Notes: generated from the sequence alone by a model not told the origin. A stretch of DNA of 64,000 nt from a virus (IMGVR_UViG_3300010885_017808:1-64000); one strand, 5' to 3'. Shown: positions 25,728 to 32,644, numbered from the stretch's first letter. Program-made: numbers and translations.

Positions 25728-25918
25728 CGATCTGTCGTAGTAGTCCAAACTAGTCGAGCTGTCCACGAATCCCTACTGCGTATACTGAGTTTTTCAGCAA
25801 AGGCATGTGCCGCATCCCATGCGCGATCTTCATTGATTTCACGATAGCCTGATAGATCCTGGTGTTTGACAGTTTGTCCAGTACGTGTGTTTTGTGCTTG
25901 TATATTCCAATATTGCAT
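25724..25918 (-). CDS. Small conserved-looking protein
   Basis: A 64-aa protein with MQYWNIQAQNTRTGQTVK then AWDAAHAFAEKLSIRSRDSW and a C-terminal strand ending TTTTDR. The layout resembles small beta-alpha-beta proteins common in phages. A GGGAG ribosome site precedes the ATG. The nearest promoter is 430 bp upstream (26348). Confidence 0.6.
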   Translation of the reverse strand: MQYWNIQAQNTRTGQTVKHQDLSGYREINEDRAWDAAHAFAEKLSIRSRDSWTARLVWTTTTDR

Positions 25919-26347
25919 ATCATTCTCCCATAATATACTTATCGCAATTCAGCTAGATCGAGAGTCACGAAGCGCGAAGCGCACCGCGCAAAAAAAAGAT
26001 TTTTCAGATGGGGTTTTCAGAGTAGTTAATGATGATATTCACAGTGAGTCTAGTGTATAGTCTACAGTAGAGTTAGAGTCTAGGCCGTGGCTGGGCCTAG
26101 TGTGTGCAGAGTGAGAGAACTGTGAAAAAAGAGTCTGCAGGGTGAAAAAAATTGTGTGCAAATTTTCTCGTAATGAGAAAACAGTGGCGGCATGGTGATT
26201 TTCACTGTGTGCCCAAATGGGTCCTAGAGAGTGAAAAAAATTGCGCTGTAAAAAATTAGGGTGGAGTACTTTTCGTTTCATGGTGGTGATTTGCTACCCC
26301 TGTGGCGTTTTTACAACACTACTACACGCATACACCGGCCGGGGTTT
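25919..26347 (-). ncRNA. About 430 nt without a convincing gene: long leader or candidate ncRNA
   Basis: Transcription from the promoter at 26348 would cross this stretch before reaching the small gene at 25918. It holds the inverted repeats CTAGGCC/GGCCTAG (26080-26100) and TTTTCTC/GAGAAAA (26163-26181), and GTGAAAAAAATTG twice (near 26142 and 26231). A frame on the minus strand (26039-26281) encodes a His/Ser/Phe-rich string that does not look like a protein. It may be a structured leader, a small RNA or a replication region. Confidence 0.35.
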
Positions 26348-26377
26348 ATTATACTACCACCACCCCCCACCTGTCAA
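26348..26377 (-). promoter_or_regulatory. Early sigma-70 promoter (minus)
   Basis: TTGACA (26372-26377), 18 bp, TATAAT (26348-26353), reading left into the 430-nt leader. Confidence 0.7.
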
Positions 26378-26387
26378 CCAAAATGAA

Positions 26388-26591
26388 TCAACAACCGGTC
26401 GACCTCTCGCCTCGGACCTTCTCCCTCAGGTGACCACCACAGGTCCTTCTGGCCTTGTCGTCCCAGTTAGGAATCTGATCTAAGAGTGAATGACCCGGCT
26501 TAGGATCCCAGGGCGCATCCCTGCTATCGCGCATAGAACCACACGCAGCTAAGTTAGCGGCTAGCGCGAGCAATAGCAGCTTGTGCAGCAT
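26388..26591 (-). CDS. Small lipoprotein
   Basis: A 67-aa protein with a basic start, a hydrophobic signal (LLLLALAANLAACGS) and a lipobox LAAC with cysteine 17. After cleavage about 51 residues remain, with WDPKPGHSLLDQ. It would sit in the host envelope. It starts inside the gene upstream (38-nt overlap). It might be an outer-membrane spanin-like or exclusion lipoprotein; nothing beyond the lipobox decides this. Confidence 0.6.
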   Translation of the reverse strand: MLHKLLLLALAANLAACGSMRDSRDAPWDPKPGHSLLDQIPNWDDKARRTCGGHLREKVRGERSTGC

Positions 26592-26784
26592 CTGCGTAGT
26601 CCTCTAGTCTGTTATCTTCTTCTAGGCTAGCCTGTACTGCGATAGCTATAAGGCTAAGGCAATCCATACGATCCCTAGCTGGGAGAGTCTTAATGAATGC
26701 TTCTACCTGTGGCATCTCTTCCATGCTCCACATGACATCCATCAATGCCTTCTGCTTGGCTGTCAATCCCTCAATACTGATCAT
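26554..26784 (-). CDS. Small conserved early protein
   Basis: A 76-aa helical protein starting MISIEGLTAKQKALMDVMWS. That opening, with a short helix pair and an acidic middle, is a pattern I recall in small early genes of T4-like aquatic phages, with no known function. It overlaps both neighbours and has no promoter of its own; it belongs with 26771-26956. Confidence 0.65.
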   Translation of the reverse strand: MISIEGLTAKQKALMDVMWSMEEMPQVEAFIKTLPARDRMDCLSLIAIAVQASLEEDNRLEDYADAAQAAIARASR

Positions 26785-26956
26785 TGCGGATCCTTGTGCC
26801 CAAGTAGGCAGCGTAACAGGCTAACAGTCCCAGTAGACTAATCACTGCGCTGGACATCAGTTGCTCGTTAGTCTCTGACAGTTCAATGCCACCCACACCG
26901 CCCAGGACCAGTATGGCGCCTGCGATGGCTACGATGGTTGTTTGTACTTGGTTCAT
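26771..26956 (-). CDS. Small two-helix membrane protein
   Basis: A 61-aa protein with two hydrophobic segments (residues 7-24 and 36-54) and a basic C-terminus, thus probably an inner-membrane hairpin. The ATG at 26956 is preceded by AGGAG. It heads the unit 26388-26956. Confidence 0.65.
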   Translation of the reverse strand: MNQVQTTIVAIAGAILVLGGVGGIELSETNEQLMSSAVISLLGLLACYAAYLGTRIRNDQY

Positions 26957-26984
26957 GCTATGCTCCTGCGTTGTTGATGTGTCT

Positions 26985-27013
26985 AGTATAACAGGGGCGT
27001 GTGCCCCCGTCAA
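26985..27013 (-). promoter_or_regulatory. Early sigma-70 promoter (minus)
   Basis: TTGACG (27008-27013), 17 bp, TATACT (26985-26990). The spacer contains GGGGC/GCCCC as a small palindrome. Confidence 0.6.
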
Positions 27014-27016
27014 CCA

Positions 27017-27463
27017 TTATTTTACTGCCTGCAAACTGCCTACCTTAATGGTAAACACTTCGTTGTCTGTGTCCCCACGGAACTCGCTAGCCAGGCACAT
27101 GGCTTCTGCTTCGGCTCGCGTAATGGCCTGTCCCTGGCAGGTGTATTCTACCTGCGGGATAAAGCTATTGCGTACACGAGTGCAACGGTAGTAGTACTCG
27201 CCCTTGTGCTCGATAATGTGGGGATAATCGTACCACTCGCCCCAGGGCAGACCTGCGTTGACTGCAGGCAGTTCACCATTGGCTCGCTTGTCTTTCACTG
27301 CTTGGATGTTGTCGTACTCCACTCCCACACGGGCTTGGAAGGTGCTCAGCTTGAGGATTTGTTCCTGTCCCTTGCGGACCTTCATTGGACGCAAGGTTGT
27401 CAGGGTAGCGATAGTTCCACGCTTCTTGTTCAGCAGTTGCAGGATTTCGTTTGTAGCAATCAT
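27017..27463 (-). CDS. Early protein of unknown function (148 aa)
   Basis: A 148-aa soluble protein starting MIATNEILQLLNKKRGT, with GEWYDYPHIIEHKGEYYYR and a C-terminal beta strand. The family is not recognised, although the YYYRC...V pattern suggests a small beta-rich fold. AAAGGAG precedes the ATG. The promoter at 27493-27521 drives it alone. Confidence 0.7.
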   Translation of the reverse strand: MIATNEILQLLNKKRGTIATLTTLRPMKVRKGQEQILKLSTFQARVGVEYDNIQAVKDKRANGELPAVNAGLPWGEWYDYPHIIEHKGEYYYRCTRVRNSFIPQVEYTCQGQAITRAEAEAMCLASEFRGDTDNEVFTIKVGSLQAVK

Positions 27464-27492
27464 TTAAGACTCCTTTGTGTGTGTATGTGTAT

Positions 27493-27521
27493 ATTATACG
27501 GCACTCTGTCCAAACTGTCAA
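27493..27521 (-). promoter_or_regulatory. Perfect early promoter (minus)
   Basis: TTGACA (27516-27521), 17 bp, TATAAT (27493-27498). The stop of the gene at 27518-27658 lies inside the -35 box. Confidence 0.8.
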
Positions 27522-27658
27522 CCAATATTACGAATTATCTGCCGTTGTTTCTTTGCCACGTAAAAGCTGAATCCCAAGCGGAACAGGGTGATGAAGTGCA
27601 GTCCCCCTACTTTCTTGTAGGTAGCCACTGGCCGGTTGAAGAAGGTAAAAGTGGTCAT
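27518..27658 (-). CDS. 46-aa basic protein
   Basis: A short frame encoding MTTFTFFNRPVATYKKVGGL followed by a hydrophobic segment and a basic tail (AKKQRQIIRNIG). AAGGA lies before the ATG. It follows the 27-aa peptide gene from the promoter at 27778. It looks membrane-associated; its function is unknown. Confidence 0.55.
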   Translation of the reverse strand: MTTFTFFNRPVATYKKVGGLHFITLFRLGFSFYVAKKQRQIIRNIG

Positions 27659-27667
27659 TGCGTGTCC

Positions 27668-27751
27668 TTAGATCTTTGTGAGGATGTAAACTTTGGCAGC
27701 GAATATGACTGCTACCACTAGGCTTGTTACGAGAATCTCTGTACCTGTCAT
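27668..27751 (-). CDS. 27-aa single-pass membrane peptide
   Basis: MTGTEILVTSLVVAVIFAAK is almost wholly hydrophobic, ending in a basic tail. AAGGAG precedes the ATG and a perfect promoter lies 27 nt upstream. It is too short for most gene callers. Confidence 0.55.
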   Translation of the reverse strand: MTGTEILVTSLVVAVIFAAKVYILTKI

Positions 27752-27777
27752 CTTGTGCTCCTTGTTGCTATGTGTAG

Positions 27778-27806
27778 ATTATATGATCACTTAGCCAAAA
27801 TGTCAA
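27778..27806 (-). promoter_or_regulatory. Perfect early promoter (minus)
   Basis: TTGACA (27801-27806), 17 bp, TATAAT (27778-27783), followed by the recurring leader CATAGCAACAAGGAG. Confidence 0.8.
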
Positions 27807-27812
27807 CCAAAA

Positions 27813-28106
27813 TTAATAGTATTTGCATTCCTGAACATAGACAGGTCCCTGCCCTACCATAGGCCAAGCCTCTCGAAGATAGCAGTGAGGTTGCCGGCTA
27901 GGTCTAAGGTTGATAGCCTGGGATTGCTGCTGATAGACCGGCGGGTGGATCACACGGGGTTCTTCTCGCTGCTGCATGATGTGGTATCCTATGATGGCTC
28001 CCGCGACTATGCCAATGACTTCACGTGGCTGGAGTTCTTGACTCTGCGCTGGCAAGATGCTCAGGGCCACGAGGGCCGCCACTATCAACCTTTTGATTGC
28101 TGTCAT
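27813..28106 (-). CDS. Secreted small protein
   Basis: A 97-aa protein with an N-terminal signal peptide (KRLIVAALVALSILPAQS, cleavage likely after PAQS) and a second hydrophobic stretch (EVIGIVAGAIIGYHIM). The rest contains two cysteines and Pro/Gln-rich parts. Two adjacent ATGs are possible (28109, 28106); the second is better spaced from AAGGAG. It would act in the host periplasm or inner membrane. Confidence 0.65.
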   Translation of the reverse strand: MTAIKRLIVAALVALSILPAQSQELQPREVIGIVAGAIIGYHIMQQREEPRVIHPPVYQQQSQAINLRPSRQPHCYLREAWPMVGQGPVYVQECKYY

Positions 28107-28132
28107 CATCTACTCCTTGTTGCTATGTCTAG

Positions 28133-28161
28133 ATTATACTGCCGAATGCTCAAAATGTCAA
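28133..28161 (-). promoter_or_regulatory. Perfect early promoter (minus)
   Basis: TTGACA (28156-28161), 17 bp, TATAAT (28133-28138), driving 27813-28106. Confidence 0.8.
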
Positions 28162-28168
28162 CCAAAAT

Positions 28169-28195
28169 GAAAAAGACCCTAGTGCAAGTAGGGCC
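28169..28195 (-). terminator. Rho-independent terminator
   Basis: Read leftward: GGCCCTA, 7-nt loop, TAGGGTC, then TTTTTC. It ends the unit of the 42-aa gene. A near copy lies at 33162-33190. Confidence 0.75.
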
Positions 28196-28208
28196 TTTAT
28201 GTGTGTTG

Positions 28209-28337
28209 TTATGCTACAACGTCTTCGATTGTTTGTGCGAGTGCGCTAATAGCTTCTTGTACTGCGTCGTCGTCTAAGTCGGTTAACAGTTGCAGTTGTG
28301 CTAATTTTGCGTACAATGCGGCTTGTGCTGGTGACAT
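28209..28337 (-). CDS. 42-aa early protein
   Basis: A helical peptide beginning MSPAQAALYAKLAQLQLL, with an acidic middle (DLDDDAVQEA) and an IEDVVA end. It has its own promoter and terminator, which argues that it is real. AAAGGA is the ribosome site. Confidence 0.6.
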   Translation of the reverse strand: MSPAQAALYAKLAQLQLLTDLDDDAVQEAISALAQTIEDVVA

Positions 28338-28362
28338 AGTGGTCCTTTGTTGCTAAGTGTAT

Positions 28363-28392
28363 ATTGTAATGCACTTAGCCCCAAACTGTCAA
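28363..28392 (-). promoter_or_regulatory. Early promoter (minus)
   Basis: TTGACA (28387-28392), 18 bp, TACAAT (28363-28368), driving the 42-aa gene. Confidence 0.7.
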
Positions 28393-28401
28393 CCAAAATG
28401 T

Positions 28402-28428
28402 AAAGCCCCTAAGGGCGTTGTGGGCTTT
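28402..28428 (-). terminator. Probable terminator hairpin
   Basis: AAAGCCC pairs with GGGCTTT across 13 nt at the end of 28409-28705, followed leftward by a short T-rich run. Confidence 0.5.
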
Positions 28429-28705
28429 CTTGTCTCAACTGTTCTCTCTGCAGTTGCGCCTCTCCCATGGCATCGAACGCAGCATCATTGGCATTTAGCG
28501 TGTAGAGGATCGCAGCCAACCCCACGGTGCTCATGACAAGGTTAGTGACGATCAAGGGCCAGTCTCGGATACGGATTGCGACAATCAGCCACATGAATCC
28601 TCCCAGGACCAGCATGGCGGGACCTTCCGGATAGTAGCCTAGACCGTTGATCCCTGTGCCTACGATGAGGACCCCAGTGGCTAGCCATTTGATGATGTTG
28701 TTCAA
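28409..28705 (-). CDS. Small three-segment membrane protein
   Basis: A 98-aa protein with three hydrophobic segments (about residues 6-24, 29-44, 50-72) and a Gln-rich cytosolic tail (EAQLQREQLRQESPQRP). It overlaps the gene upstream by ATGA. An inner-membrane role is inferred from topology only. Confidence 0.6.
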   Translation of the reverse strand: MNNIIKWLATGVLIVGTGINGLGYYPEGPAMLVLGGFMWLIVAIRIRDWPLIVTNLVMSTVGLAAILYTLNANDAAFDAMGEAQLQREQLRQESPQRP

Positions 28706-28896
28706 ATCATCTCTCCTTCGCCCGATGTCATGCAGTCTAGGTCGTAGTTGGCCTCTAGGATGTCCACTTCAAAGGTGTTAAGCTCGTAGGCTACGCTGGT
28801 GCTGTAAACCGCATCAGGGAACTCTGCGCCTACTGCAATCAGGCCCTTGAGGTGTGCTAGGGCTTCTGTGAATCGTGTGCGGCGTTGCTTGGTCAT
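28702..28896 (-). CDS. Small soluble early protein
   Basis: A 64-aa protein (MTKQRRTRFTEALAHLKGL, then an acidic half ending DCMTSGEGEMI). It is the first gene of a two-gene unit under the promoter at 28928. The family is not recognised. Confidence 0.6.
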   Translation of the reverse strand: MTKQRRTRFTEALAHLKGLIAVGAEFPDAVYSTSVAYELNTFEVDILEANYDLDCMTSGEGEMI

Positions 28897-28927
28897 TTAG
28901 TTCTCCAGTTGCTGTGTGTATGTGTTT

Positions 28928-28956
28928 ATTATACAACCAAAATCGTCTGCTGTCAA
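28928..28956 (-). promoter_or_regulatory. Perfect early promoter (minus)
   Basis: TTGACA (28951-28956), 17 bp, TATAAT (28928-28933). A variant of the GCAGCGGGGCC repeat (28965-28975) lies 9 bp upstream. Confidence 0.8.
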
Positions 28957-28984
28957 CCTCTTAAGCAGCGGTGCCGGACCCCAA

Positions 28985-29191
28985 CTAGCATTCGATATCA
29001 ATGTTGCGGCCCTTGTCGAGATCTAAACGAAGATTCCTGCTGACTCTCTCTGCGATGATTCGGTCCAGTCTGCGTTCTTCGATCTGTTTGGCGTAGTCGT
29101 CAGTGCGTTGCTTTTCCATGCGAGCTGCGTCTAGACGATACTGTTCGAGGTTGTATTTTATACTGCTTTGTTCGGCTCTTGATATTTGCAT
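28985..29191 (-). CDS. Small charged helical protein
   Basis: A 68-aa protein, highly charged with long helix and coiled-coil character (EQYRLDAARMEKQRTDDYA, QIEERRLDRII). The ATG lies 9 nt beyond the -10 box without a ribosome site, so the message should be almost leaderless. The family is unknown. Confidence 0.6.
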   Translation of the reverse strand: MQISRAEQSSIKYNLEQYRLDAARMEKQRTDDYAKQIEERRLDRIIAERVSRNLRLDLDKGRNIDIEC

Positions 29192-29200
29192 GATGTGTCT

Positions 29201-29229
29201 ATTATACTGCCAAACTTGCCAGCAGTCAA
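29201..29229 (-). promoter_or_regulatory. Early promoter (minus)
   Basis: TTGACT (29224-29229), 17 bp, TATAAT (29201-29206). Confidence 0.7.
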
Positions 29230-29636
29230 CCTTTTGAAACTATCTTGCCGTCGTGGGTGACGTTGAAGTTGCCGCCGATGAGTTCAGCGCCATCATCCTC
29301 TGAGATCAGCAGCTTCTTACCCGTCATAGTTTCTCCCAGGCGAGTGATCAATAACTCTTTGGAGTTGCCTTGTCCGATAAACTCTTGATTGTCTTTACGG
29401 TAGGCGTAGAGATTCAAACCGTGTTGTTCTACTCTAATCTCAACGACTTCACGAAGATCCTCGTCCTCAACATCAAGTTCCTTCTTCCAGTGGCCCACAA
29501 ACTGGTCAAGATCCTTGTGTGTGATACCAGCCTTGGCAAACATATCTACCATGGTCATGAACATTAACTTCTCTTGAATCTTCCAGCCCACATAACAGCC
29601 AAGGACAAATACAATAATCAACTCTAGGTAATCCAT
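29226..29636 (-). CDS. Membrane-anchored small protein
   Basis: A 136-aa protein with a single N-terminal membrane segment (residues 2-18, LELIIVFVLGCYVGW), a helical KAGITHKDLDQFVGHWKKEL part and a C-terminal beta half (NLYAYRKDNQEFIGQG...). It overlaps the upstream gene by TAATG. The function is unknown. Confidence 0.65.
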   Translation of the reverse strand: MDYLELIIVFVLGCYVGWKIQEKLMFMTMVDMFAKAGITHKDLDQFVGHWKKELDVEDEDLREVVEIRVEQHGLNLYAYRKDNQEFIGQGNSKELLITRLGETMTGKKLLISEDDGAELIGGNFNVTHDGKIVSKG

Positions 29637-29962
29637 TAGATTCTCCGGGGACTGTGTAGCGCAGCCGCTTCCTTACGCATTGACCCTGCTCGCTTGTACA
29701 ATAAGTCTGCGGAGGTAGTCAGTGCTTGGCTTCGTTCCATTGCCAGTCGCCCGCCACCGAACTCACGATCGATGTAGTACTGGATCAAGGCGTTCTTGAT
29801 CATGCTGATCAAATCGCCGCCGGTATCGTCTGGGCAGATAAATCTAACAGGGCAACGACCCCAGGTTTTATTCTCTACAAATTCAGCGTAGTATCTACGA
29901 TGATCCTTGTTGTTAGCATCAAATGCTGTCAGCGGCCTTCCAAAATATTCTAGTCTGCTCAT
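29636..29962 (-). CDS. Small protein of unknown function
   Basis: A 108-aa protein starting MSRLEYFGRPLTAFDANNKD and containing FICPDDTGGDLISMIKNALI. The ATG at 29962 is chosen since the longer frame would begin inside a hairpin. An AGTAAATA late-type motif lies 5 nt upstream. Basic C-terminus. Confidence 0.65.
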   Translation of the reverse strand: MSRLEYFGRPLTAFDANNKDHRRYYAEFVENKTWGRCPVRFICPDDTGGDLISMIKNALIQYYIDREFGGGRLAMERSQALTTSADLLYKRAGSMRKEAAALHSPRRI

Positions 29963-29967
29963 ATGTG

Positions 29968-29975
29968 TATTTACT
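29968..29975 (-). promoter_or_regulatory. Late-promoter-like AGTAAATA motif
   Basis: Complement of 29968-29975, five bases ahead of the ATG at 29962. No TTGACA promoter is seen here, so this two-gene unit may be late. Confidence 0.4.
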
Positions 29976-29982
29976 GTTAGAT

Positions 29983-30020
29983 AATAAAGAAGCCCCCTAA
30001 GCAAGAGTGCAAAGAGGGCT
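29983..30020 (-). terminator. Probable terminator after 30050-30352
   Basis: AGCCCT and AGGGGGCT arms are separated by a loop and followed leftward by TCTTTATT. Confidence 0.45.
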
Positions 30021-30049
30021 GTTGTGTCATCGCCATCTAGCGAATCTAG

Positions 30050-30352
30050 TTAGGCTGCAACGGTTTCGGCCGCGGCTTGTGTGCGTGTAGCAGCGGGGCC
30101 TGCTGGGTTCTTCTTAGCCACATAGGCAATCGCTGCCTCAACGGCTGGGTTGCCTTTACCGTAGCTGGTATCAACCAAGAACTGAGCGATCTCTGCCTTA
30201 GTCATCTCGTTGGGCAAGGGGATCAAGTCCACGTCCTTGTGATCGTTCTTTGCAAGGATCTTGATACGCATTGTATCATTTGCAAAGCGAATCTTTGTCT
30301 TACCGTTCAGTGTCGAAACACCTGCTACTGCGAATTTTTTTGCTGTCGTCAT
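30050..30352 (-). CDS. Small early protein with Ala/Thr-rich tail
   Basis: A 100-aa protein: a beta-rich N-terminal half (KFAVAGVSTLNGKTKIRF), a helix (NEMTKAEIAQFLVDT) and a low-complexity end (ATRTQAAAETVAA). It contains a copy of GCAGCGGGGCC within its coding sequence (30090-30100). Ribosome site AAAGG. Unknown family. Confidence 0.65.
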   Translation of the reverse strand: MTTAKKFAVAGVSTLNGKTKIRFANDTMRIKILAKNDHKDVDLIPLPNEMTKAEIAQFLVDTSYGKGNPAVEAAIAYVAKKNPAGPAATRTQAAAETVAA

Positions 30353-30400
30353 AATAATTACCTTTGTGTGTGTTGTCTGCCAAAAGCGGCATTGTTACTA

Positions 30401-30429
30401 TATTAACTTCTATCCAATCCAATTGTCAA
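30401..30429 (-). promoter_or_regulatory. Early promoter with weak -10 (minus)
   Basis: TTGACA (30424-30429), 17 bp, TTAATA (30401-30406), for 30050-30352. Confidence 0.5.
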
Positions 30430-30433
30430 CCAT

Positions 30434-30613
30434 TTAATTAACCATTTTAACATTTATTGTCACGCTCTCCTTTTCATCTAATGCCGCGATGAACTCGTCG
30501 TCGAATACAAGATCCTGCATACTGAGATCGATCATGGATTCAACCTTGGCCAAGTCAGCATCGCCCTGCCCGGCACATTCGATAGTGAATGAGAATGTAA
30601 TAGTCCTAGTCAT
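30434..30613 (-). CDS. 59-aa conserved-looking protein
   Basis: A 59-aa protein with MTRTITFSFTIECAGQGDAD and a C-terminal DEKESVTINVKMVN. The strand-helix-strand layout with a Gly-Asp-Ala-Asp turn resembles small proteins of aquatic T4-like phages. It overlaps the upstream gene by ATGA. Confidence 0.6.
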   Translation of the reverse strand: MTRTITFSFTIECAGQGDADLAKVESMIDLSMQDLVFDDEFIAALDEKESVTINVKMVN

Positions 30614-31239
30614 TCTGTTACCAACCCTAGTTTCTCTTTACCATCCTTGATCCACTCTGTGAGATCCTCAGTGTCTGCGTTCTCTGCTTCGTATTCAGCC
30701 ATTGACTCTGAGATGCAGAACAGTTCGTCTAGTTCTGCGGGCAGGGTATCGGCTACCTCAACGGAATTCATCTCGCTATACTCATAGCAGTCATCACAGC
30801 CGTCTTCGTAGAGTCCTGCGTAGCACATGCCTGGTTCGTAGTAGCCTGCCTTAACCCCAAAGCCCAAGTCCATGAGTTTCTCGTAGGCTGCGATAGGTGG
30901 AGCCCACGCAGTATCGAAGCCCGTAGTCAGCATCTTGCCGTCCGGGTGGATGTCACTGTTGCCCGCTTCGCCTGTGTCCCACTTAGTGCCCCACTCGCCT
31001 ACGCAGTAGTCATACCAGTTGCCGTAGCCATACTTCTTGACGTTGGCTTTAGTCTGTGCTTCTAACTTCTTCTGTTCGTCCGGATCACCCATGTGTCCAC
31101 TGACGGTGTCTTTGAGTTCCTCAGGAACTGGAATGAACTCTTGCAGGAACTCTCCACGCTCCAGGGCATCGTATGCTCGCTGGATCATCGCTGGATCTTC
31201 GTGCGTGAGTGTAAGATGATTGTTGCACCAATTAGGCAT
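30610..31239 (-). CDS. DUF1281 / Api92-like protein
   Basis: A 209-aa protein starting MPNWCNNHLTLTHED, the hallmark of the DUF1281/Api92-like family carried by plasmids and phages. Members have a ferredoxin-like fold; some plasmid relatives (YubB-type) occur in anti-restriction regions. The middle (WYDYCVGEWGTKWDTGEA) is also typical. The role in phages is unknown. It is flanked by overlapping genes under the promoter at 31430. Confidence 0.75.
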   Translation of the reverse strand: MPNWCNNHLTLTHEDPAMIQRAYDALERGEFLQEFIPVPEELKDTVSGHMGDPDEQKKLEAQTKANVKKYGYGNWYDYCVGEWGTKWDTGEAGNSDIHPDGKMLTTGFDTAWAPPIAAYEKLMDLGFGVKAGYYEPGMCYAGLYEDGCDDCYEYSEMNSVEVADTLPAELDELFCISESMAEYEAENADTEDLTEWIKDGKEKLGLVTE

Positions 31240-31399
31240 TTGTGTTCCTTTCTAGTTCTATTGCCAACTCAATGTCAGAGGCCGCTTGTGCAGTCAGCTG
31301 ACTGATAACCTTTAGAATCTTTACTTGATCCTTCATGCTTGTCTCGCTGGTTAGTGCGATAACAGAGCGTTGTAGATATGCAATTACTTCTGGTGTCAT
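31232..31399 (-). CDS. 55-aa helical protein
   Basis: A peptide beginning MTPEVIAYLQRSVIALTSET with a long helix and IELAIELERN. It overlaps the DUF1281 start by 8 nt and is first in the unit from the promoter at 31430. AAAGGAG precedes the ATG. Confidence 0.6.
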   Translation of the reverse strand: MTPEVIAYLQRSVIALTSETSMKDQVKILKVISQLTAQAASDIELAIELERNTNA

Positions 31400-31429
31400 C
31401 ACTGCTCCTTTGTGTTAAACTATGCGTCT

Positions 31430-31458
31430 AGTATAACACCAAACGCATAGTCTGTCAA
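31430..31458 (-). promoter_or_regulatory. Early promoter (minus)
   Basis: TTGACA (31453-31458), 17 bp, TATACT (31430-31435). Confidence 0.75.
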
Positions 31459-31463
31459 CCAAA

Positions 31464-31799
31464 TTACAGTTCTACACTATCCCAACTGCCTACAGTTGCT
31501 TTCTTGATAGTTCCCTTCAGGGCATCCTGTACCAGCTGAATCGCTTGCTTGTTCTTGCCACCGATGTGCCATTGATACTGTCCCATGGGAGTCTCGTACT
31601 CTTTCCAGTCATAGACAGTTGCTACTGTGCCGTCTTCGCCTACGATGATCCACTCCTGTGTAGTCTTGTCACCGCCGCCCAAGCCTTCGCCGAATGTGGC
31701 AACCAGCGTTGCGTAATCAGTTGTGATGTAACCTTGCAGGCTAGTCATGTTGGCTGCTGAGAAGTCGTCTGCTACTGTGTAAGTTGCGTTGCGTTTCAT
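31464..31799 (-). CDS. Conserved-looking phage protein
   Basis: A 111-aa protein: MKRNATYTVADDFSAANMTS, GYITTDYATLVATFGEG, then a stretch with EWIIVGEDGTVATVYDWKEY, ending in a helix. The W-x-[IV]-x-x-x-D-G-x-[VI]-x-[TV]-I/V-Y-D-[WY]-K pattern is frequent in phage early proteins of unknown role. AGGAG precedes the ATG at 31799. Confidence 0.7.
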   Translation of the reverse strand: MKRNATYTVADDFSAANMTSLQGYITTDYATLVATFGEGLGGGDKTTQEWIIVGEDGTVATVYDWKEYETPMGQYQWHIGGKNKQAIQLVQDALKGTIKKATVGSWDSVEL

Positions 31800-31829
31800 A
31801 GTTGCTCCTATTGCGTTGTTGATGTGTCT

Positions 31830-31858
31830 ATTATACAACCAAAATGCCAAACTGTCAA
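31830..31858 (-). promoter_or_regulatory. Perfect early promoter (minus)
   Basis: TTGACA (31853-31858), 17 bp, TATAAT (31830-31835). Confidence 0.8.
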
Positions 31859-31914
31859 CCTACGAAGTGCCCAGGCGTGTTGCAGGGCCTAGTGGTAGGC
31901 TGACAGCTGACAAA

Positions 31915-32301
31915 TTAATCTATCCAGCTTTCTACCATTAACACGGGCTTCTTAAGCACACGCTTAACGAAGTCTTCTGGGGTATCGTCGGTGCGTACTA
32001 GCACAAAGCCCATGCTCTCTACCAAGTCTGTCTCGCACACTTGCAGGTCTAGTCCTGCGGCTTCAAATGCAATGTTCATCTTAGTAAGCGCATACTTGAC
32101 ACCGGCTTCAAATGCCATATACTCGCTGTCGGCAGTGTCTTCAAAGTCAAACTCTGTTTCCATAATGTTCACATAGTCTTGACCGTCTGCTACAATGAAC
32201 TTGCCGATCTTCTTCCAGTTGCTCTGCTTCTCACTGTCAAAGTGGTCACAGGCTTCGTTGAGGTCGAAGCTGGAGAAACTGTTATAATTTACTTTAGCCA
32301 T
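31915..32301 (-). CDS. Early protein of unknown function (128 aa)
   Basis: An acidic protein starting MAKVNYNSFSSFDLNEACDH, with GKFIVADGQDYVNIMETEFD and a C-terminal VKRVLKKPVLMVESWID. No family is recognised. GGGAG precedes the ATG; single-gene unit. Confidence 0.65.
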   Translation of the reverse strand: MAKVNYNSFSSFDLNEACDHFDSEKQSNWKKIGKFIVADGQDYVNIMETEFDFEDTADSEYMAFEAGVKYALTKMNIAFEAAGLDLQVCETDLVESMGFVLVRTDDTPEDFVKRVLKKPVLMVESWID

Positions 32302-32332
32302 GTTGCGCTCCCTGTTGTGTTACTATGTATCT

Positions 32333-32361
32333 ATTATACAACCAAACTACAGTTGTGTCAA
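32333..32361 (-). promoter_or_regulatory. Perfect early promoter (minus)
   Basis: TTGACA (32356-32361), 17 bp, TATAAT (32333-32338). Confidence 0.8.
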
Positions 32362-32588
32362 CCAATTACTACCACTCGGCGGATCTTTTCGTTGTCCTCT
32401 TCGTCGTAGTCGACTTCGACGAGCTTGTCCATACGATGGTATTCACTGTAGCGTACAGTTCCCTCGAAGACTTCGCTAATCTTAGGGGCAACCTGTGTGC
32501 GCCAGTGATCGCCGTAGCCGTAGCTAAAGTGAACATCCGAATCCTGGTTCTCACCCTCTAACATTGCTATAAGTGCTGCGACTTTCAT
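32358..32588 (-). CDS. Small acidic early protein
   Basis: A 76-aa protein: MKVAALIAMLEGENQDSDVH at the start, with a DEEDNEKIRR acidic/basic end. The motif L-x-x-[LM]-x-x-x-N-[QP]-D-[AS]-x-V is also seen in small phage proteins. Its 3' end overlaps the promoter of the downstream gene. AAAGGAG precedes the ATG. Confidence 0.6.
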   Translation of the reverse strand: MKVAALIAMLEGENQDSDVHFSYGYGDHWRTQVAPKISEVFEGTVRYSEYHRMDKLVEVDYDEEDNEKIRRVVVIG

Positions 32589-32615
32589 CTTGTGCTCCTT
32601 TGTTGCTATGTGTTT

Positions 32616-32644
32616 ATTATAGCACAGCCTTGCCCAAAATGCAA
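32616..32644 (-). promoter_or_regulatory. Early promoter inside an inverted repeat (minus)
   Basis: TTGCAT (32639-32644), 17 bp, TATAAT (32616-32621). AGCACAG (32621-32627) and CTGTGCT (32647-32653) form a perfect inverted repeat spanning spacer and -35, a possible operator. Confidence 0.55.

Noticed and set aside
26039-26281. Minus frame of 80 aa in the 26 kb gap
   Set aside because: Ser/His/Phe-rich sequence that comes from repeated TTTTTTTCAC; no ribosome site. Kept only as part of a candidate leader or ncRNA.
26999-27721. Long plus-strand open frame (240 aa) through the early region
   Set aside because: It is antisense to the 27017-27463 gene and two small genes with ribosome sites and promoters; its composition (Cys, Leu, Val rich) is that of a shadow frame.
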